Below the pieces are notes generated by a model, which worked only from the letters and a program-made list of their open reading frames with translations, did no database searches and had not been told where the DNA came from. A program made the position numbers and the translations under genes. From NCBI RefSeq assembly GCF_010183535.1, contig NC_071331.1:13206001-13270000 (forward strand): DNA of 64,000 nucleotides, given 5' to 3'. The stretch comes from Caenorhabditis remanei. Taxonomy: Eukaryota; Nematoda; Chromadorea; Rhabditida; Rhabditidae. This document shows, one piece after another, positions 60,095-64,000 of this stretch. The stretch's first letter is position 1; the number at the start of each line of letters is the position of its first letter.

Positions 60095-60159
60095 TAGCTC
60101 AGTGGTAGAGCGCTCCCTTAGCATGGGAGAGGGCTGGGGTTCAATTCCCCATACCTCCA
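60095..60159 (+). pseudogene. tRNA-Ala(AGC), 3' part, separated from its acceptor strand
   Basis: After the TA come the D arm (GCTC...GAGC), the anticodon arm CTCCC-TTAGCAT-GGGAG with anticodon AGC, and the T arm TGGGG-TTCAATT-CCCCA. The 3' acceptor strand TACCTCC and discriminator A close it. The bases now upstream (ACCTGTG) cannot pair with TACCTCC. The A box TAGCTCAGTGG and B box GGTTCAATTCC are intact because the TA was duplicated, and a T7 run follows. RNA polymerase III could still transcribe it, but the product cannot fold as a normal tRNA. Excising the element and one TA gives a 72-nt cloverleaf. Confidence 0.85.
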
Positions 60160-60609
60160 GAATCTTTTTTTCTAAATATTTCCAGAATCTTGACAATTAT
60201 TTTCAATTAGTCACTCAATTCCATTTGAAAAAATTGCCCGGTTGATCGCTATCCTGGTTAAAAATGAGAATGTAATGGCTTTTTTTGAAAATTTCAATTA
60301 CCAAAATACGTCAAAATAGGGTTTCCTAACTTTGAAAGAGCAGGAAATCATCAAAGTTCTAGGTACCCAAAAGTTCTCCGTAAGACTGTCAAGTGTGCCT
60401 AAAAGTGTTCTTATAGTCAATAGAACTAATCTTTTGAGAAAACATAAAGCGGGTTAGATTGGACAATCAGTCATACACAGTTTATAGCATTTTTGTTCTT
60501 TTTGGGCTTATTCTTATTCAAATTTCATCTTCTCATTGTGTGCAACTATTCTGTAGTTCTATTTCTTTTTGGAAAATATATTAGAAAAGGTTCAGTTTCA
60601 ATTTCAGAA
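60160..60609. other. Intergenic, bestrophin upstream region
   Basis: No gene is seen. It starts with the pol III terminator T-run of the tRNA remnant and ends with ATTTCAG just before the bestrophin ATG, a likely trans-splice site. Confidence 0.4.
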
Positions 60610-62198
60610 ATGACAATATCCTATTCTGGAAATTCCTTCCGTTTGTTACTTCGATGGAAAGGATCAATTTGGAGATCCGTTTGGAGAGAACTTTTCCTGT
60701 TTCTAATATTATTTTATTCGATTCGATTCTCTGCTCCTCATTTCTTCAATTGGGCAGATCCAGATGAAACAAAAGGATACAGGTAAGGGTTCATAAATTG
60801 AAAAGAATAATGAGAACCGTTTCAGAAAAATATTCAAAGTAATGTGCAATGAATTCCACGAATACACGAAGATGATTCCATTGACGTTTTTGTTAGGATT
60901 CTACGTTTCGAATGTGGTTTCCAGGTGCGTCAAATCGAAAATCCAAGAAACATCTTGTGAAAATGATTCTATCCGCAATACTTTCGAATTACAGATGGTG
61001 GCGTCAATTTGAATGTTTGAAATGGCCAGAAGACTTTCTCTCGATCCTTTGCCTCCTTCTTCCATCAAAAGAATCTCGTCCTGCACGTCATCAAATCGCA
61101 CGATACCTCAATTTGACTTGTGCGTTGGCATGGTAAGACTTTTCTCTGTTTTAAACAAAATTGTATTTTACGATAATCCAAAACAAAAGGGAATAGAATT
61201 TTTGTGTTTCCAGGCGTGACGTCTCTACGAAAATCCGTCTCCGTTTTCCATCTCTTACAAATATAATTGATGCCGGATTGCTTACTGAAAAAGAATATGA
61301 AAAGTTACAAGATATCAATGTGAGTTTTTCCTTTGGTTTCCTTTGAAAACTTTTTAAAAATTCTAGGAACCCTCTCCCGGAATTCGTTGGTTGACTCCAC
61401 TTCACTGGGTTCAACAACTGATAGATGCTGAAATTGCAGCTGGAAGAGGATCTGTCAATTATGTTTCAGTGGCAATGAATGAATTAAAAGCGTTCAGAAT
61501 CTCATTCAGACGACTGTATTGCCACGATTGGGTCTGTGTTCCATTGGTTTATACTCAGGTGAGTTCTTTTGGAATGGCAAGCTGAGAAACCAGAAAAGTA
61601 ACTTCCAGGTCGCTGCCCTTGCAACATATTCATATTTCTTCTTCTGTCTTTTTGGTCGTCAGGATCTGAATCATGATGATTTTTATTCACTTGATGCATT
61701 CTTTCCATTATTCACCGTTGTTCAGTTCTTATTCTTTGTTGGATGGTTCAAGGTATTCTATCAAATCTAAAAATTTCAAAAATCTGTATGAGATATGTTT
61801 CTAGGTCGGTCAAGATCTGATGCGTCCTTTCGGTTTAGATGACGATGACTTCGAATTATCATACATTCTCGATAGAAATATTGTCACTTCATTCACTATT
61901 GTCGACTCACTTCAAGATGACGATCCACGTATGTAATTCTACTTTCTTTTTTGTTTTCATCTTCACCTTTTCAGCTAAATTCGAAGAAGATGTCTTCTGG
62001 AAACATCACAGTGAACAACAACAAATGCACCAGAACATGTTCCTTCCAAAAGTTCCAAGTTCACTGAAATGGGGACGAATTGATTTGAGTAGAAATGCAC
62101 ATAAACATCCACCTAAACTACACACATATCTTGAAATGAAAAATCAGGATCCAGAAGAATACAAGAATAGAAAAAATAATAAGTTCATTGCTTGGTAA
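60610..62198 (+). CDS. Bestrophin family anion channel
   Basis: Roughly seven exons give about 390 residues. The N-terminus ([20 protein letters not shown]) is the bestrophin start. Signature elements are present: [33 protein letters not shown]-type [18 protein letters not shown] and [16 protein letters not shown]. The Ca2+ clasp reads [18 protein letters not shown]. The splice across VVSR|WWRQ (AG|A TGG) was checked. Bestrophins form pentameric, calcium-gated chloride and bicarbonate channels in cell or organelle membranes. The C-terminal tail after the clasp is short (about 110 residues). AATAAA lies near 62300. Caenorhabditis has a large bestrophin family, so I do not assign a number. Confidence 0.92.
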
Positions 62199-62489
62199 AA
62201 ATGGAATGTGAGTAGGAATGATTTTAGTTATTTAATGATCAGTAATCTCTTTTTCGGGTATTTTTCTCCAAAATATTTATTGTTTTGTTTCTTTTTCAAC
62301 AATAAAGATTTTCTTTCTCTTCTTTCGAATTAAAAAAAAAACTTCCTGATTTTGTTTATTTCTCAAAAATTAGAGTTTCAATCTGTTTCCCGTGGCATTT
62401 TCCTTTTCTGAAAACTTCCATCCCCCTTCATGAGAGCTGAAACTTCATTCTTGCCACCTTCACACTCAAATCAAGAAGTGTAGAGAAGA
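62199..62489. other. Short intergenic stretch
   Basis: It contains the bestrophin poly(A) region and AT-rich sequence before the chemoreceptor ATG; nothing else is seen. Confidence 0.4.
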
Positions 62490-63734
62490 ATGAATGCCTC
62501 TTCTATATATGTTCTTGTCTCAATTATCTATGGTTTTCCATCCGTCTTACTGTATATTTTCTCATTTTTTGTTATCATCAATTTCCGAAAATCGTTCGAT
62601 TCCTCATTTTTCAATCTTTATATCTACGATGGACTATTCAATCTATTCACTTATTTCAATGGTTTCGTGTTCTTGAGATTGAGTAGTATCACTTGTGACA
62701 CGTGTTTCTTCGCCTCTTTCTTCAAAAATACAAGTGGAATTATTCTGAATTTCGTTGTCGCAATGACGTGGCACATGGCATATGTACAGTATGGGACTAC
62801 TGTACTTATCTCTTCGAATCGGTTTTCTGTCCTTTTGAAATATAATGTACTTGAACCGGTGAGTTTCTCTGAAATAAAAAGCGAGTGAAGTTTGTAATTT
62901 TCAGATTTGGAGAGAGTTCACTTGGATTCTTGTAATCTTGGTTTATTTCATGCCATTTCTAGACACTTATCGTTACTTTGTCCATACGGCTGAAATGAAA
63001 TATTATGAAGAAACGGAGGGATACACTCATATTTCGTCAGTGGTACGTTGTTTTTTCAGAAAAATCAAACGGAGTTTCGTTCGATTCATGAAATTCCCAC
63101 TGTAGTTTTTAAATGCTCGCATGTGAATCACATGCATTTCCGTTGATCTGGAAAAGTTCTGAGATCCTTTAACGACCCAGACGAGTCTTGGGAAAAGTCT
63201 CGAGGATCTGGGAACTGAAAATACTGAAATTCTGTTATGATTTCTCACGAAAAGTTGAAAAACATAGAATCTCACTTCAGCCTATCAACGACAGTTTTGC
63301 ATATCTCATCCCATTCATGATCATATCGACAATCTGTTCAGTTGCTTTGAATATTACGAGTCTTCTGTTCGTAAAACAAGTGAAACTTCGAAAAAAGAAC
63401 GAAGTGGAGAGTAATTTCTTAATTATCATGTCAATCACATGTACTGCACAGTTATTCGGAATGATTCTCAGTGTGTCGAGAGTGATTCTAGCAGGAACGA
63501 AAGTTGCAAACACGCTGGCTCAAATACTTCCATTTGTCAGTGATGGATTGACTCTGGTTCAACCATGGCTATTGGTTGTATTCTGTCATTCTGTGAGTTT
63601 GAAATTTGTGTTGATTGAGAATCAAGTGAATATTTAAGATTCGAGATAAAATGAGGATGACGTTGGGTTTGAAGAAGTCAAATGTTCAAGCAGCTTCCAG
63701 TCAAATCTTGAAAGCTCGCTCAATTACAACTTGA
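62490..63734 (+). CDS. Serpentine (7TM) chemoreceptor, Srg/Srv-like
   Basis: Four exons (62490-62858, 62905-63042, 63281 to about 63595, and about 63640-63734) join in frame into about 305 residues. Seven hydrophobic spans can be placed, starting YVLVSIIYGFPSVLLYIFSF. Family-type features are FFNLYIYDGLFNLFTYFN, a stretch ending ...VLISSNRFSVLL like the NR motif after TM3, and PFMIISTICSVALNITSLLF. The basic C-terminal tail ends KARSITT. Srg and Srv receptors share this pattern, and I cannot choose between them by eye. Such receptors are usually in ciliated sensory neurons; the ligand is unknown. All catalytic or G-protein inferences are from the family. Confidence 0.75.
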
Positions 63735-64000
63735 TTGGAATCATCCCAGAATTTCCCATTGTGTTCATAATTCTTCTATCTGGTTGTGAGAATCAAAATA
63801 AAAAACGCCAATTTCAGAGAAAATCTTCAATTAAATAACGATAAATTTTAATAAAAAGTTCAACAAAAAGGAAACGTTTTGAGCAATAATCATACGAAAA
63901 ATGATGATGAATTCTACAATAATCTCTTGAAATTAGCACTTAAAAAAACAAAACAAATCATGAGGAAGAGAAAAGAAAAAAGGCACATCATGCACGCACA
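63735..64000. other. Window end, no gene seen
   Basis: AT-rich 3' flanking sequence of the chemoreceptor gene; no exon can be supported before the window ends. Confidence 0.4.

Overview
The window is nuclear DNA of a Caenorhabditis-type nematode. It is AT-rich, with short introns bounded by GT and a TTTCAG-like acceptor. Many start codons sit directly after a TTTCAG-type site, as expected for spliced-leader trans-splicing. The gene families are nematode ones: WSN-domain membrane proteins, family 92 glycosyltransferase, bestrophin and a serpentine chemoreceptor. A ddi-1-like protease, an aldo-keto reductase, a fan-1-like nuclease and a paqr-1-like receptor lie in one stretch. From memory this resembles part of C. 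elegans chromosome IV, but no search was run, and introns were placed by eye.

Layout. 1-7.2 kb: a tyrosinase gene with a tRNA-Val(TAC) in an intron, followed on the same strand by a GDSL phospholipase B. 7.2-18.3 kb: mostly non-coding, with a 1.8-kb palindrome (8.4-10.2 kb) and one small secreted-protein gene built from three internal repeats. 18.3-20.8 kb: a type I membrane protein resembling Notch ligands. 23.5-29.8 kb: a same-strand run of a DZIP1-like zinc-finger gene, a GT92 glycosyltransferase, ddi-1 and an aldo-keto reductase. 29.8-38.3 kb: gene-poor, with one tiny gene split by a 3.35-kb intron, an LTR-like segment and two adjacent foldback elements. 38.3-45.1 kb: a disordered-protein gene, a fan-1 orthologue and, on the minus strand, a paqr-1 orthologue. 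46.2-55.3 kb: two convergent paralogues that combine an extracellular WSN/helical region, one membrane span, ankyrin-like repeats and a BRCT-like region. 55.8-57.8 kb: a trypsin-fold protease. 59.0-60.2 kb: a tRNA-Ala(AGC) gene split by a 1,037-bp element. 60.6-63.7 kb: a bestrophin and a chemoreceptor.

The genes do not form one pathway. FAN-1 (crosslink repair) and DDI-1 (proteasome-linked protease) are housekeeping genes. PAQR-1 and bestrophin act in membranes. Tyrosinase, phospholipase B, the protease and the repeat protein appear secreted. The most notable signals are the transposon-split tRNA-Ala gene, the foldback element with an exact 8-bp target duplication, the modular palindrome, and the mirrored WSN-ankyrin-BRCT pair.
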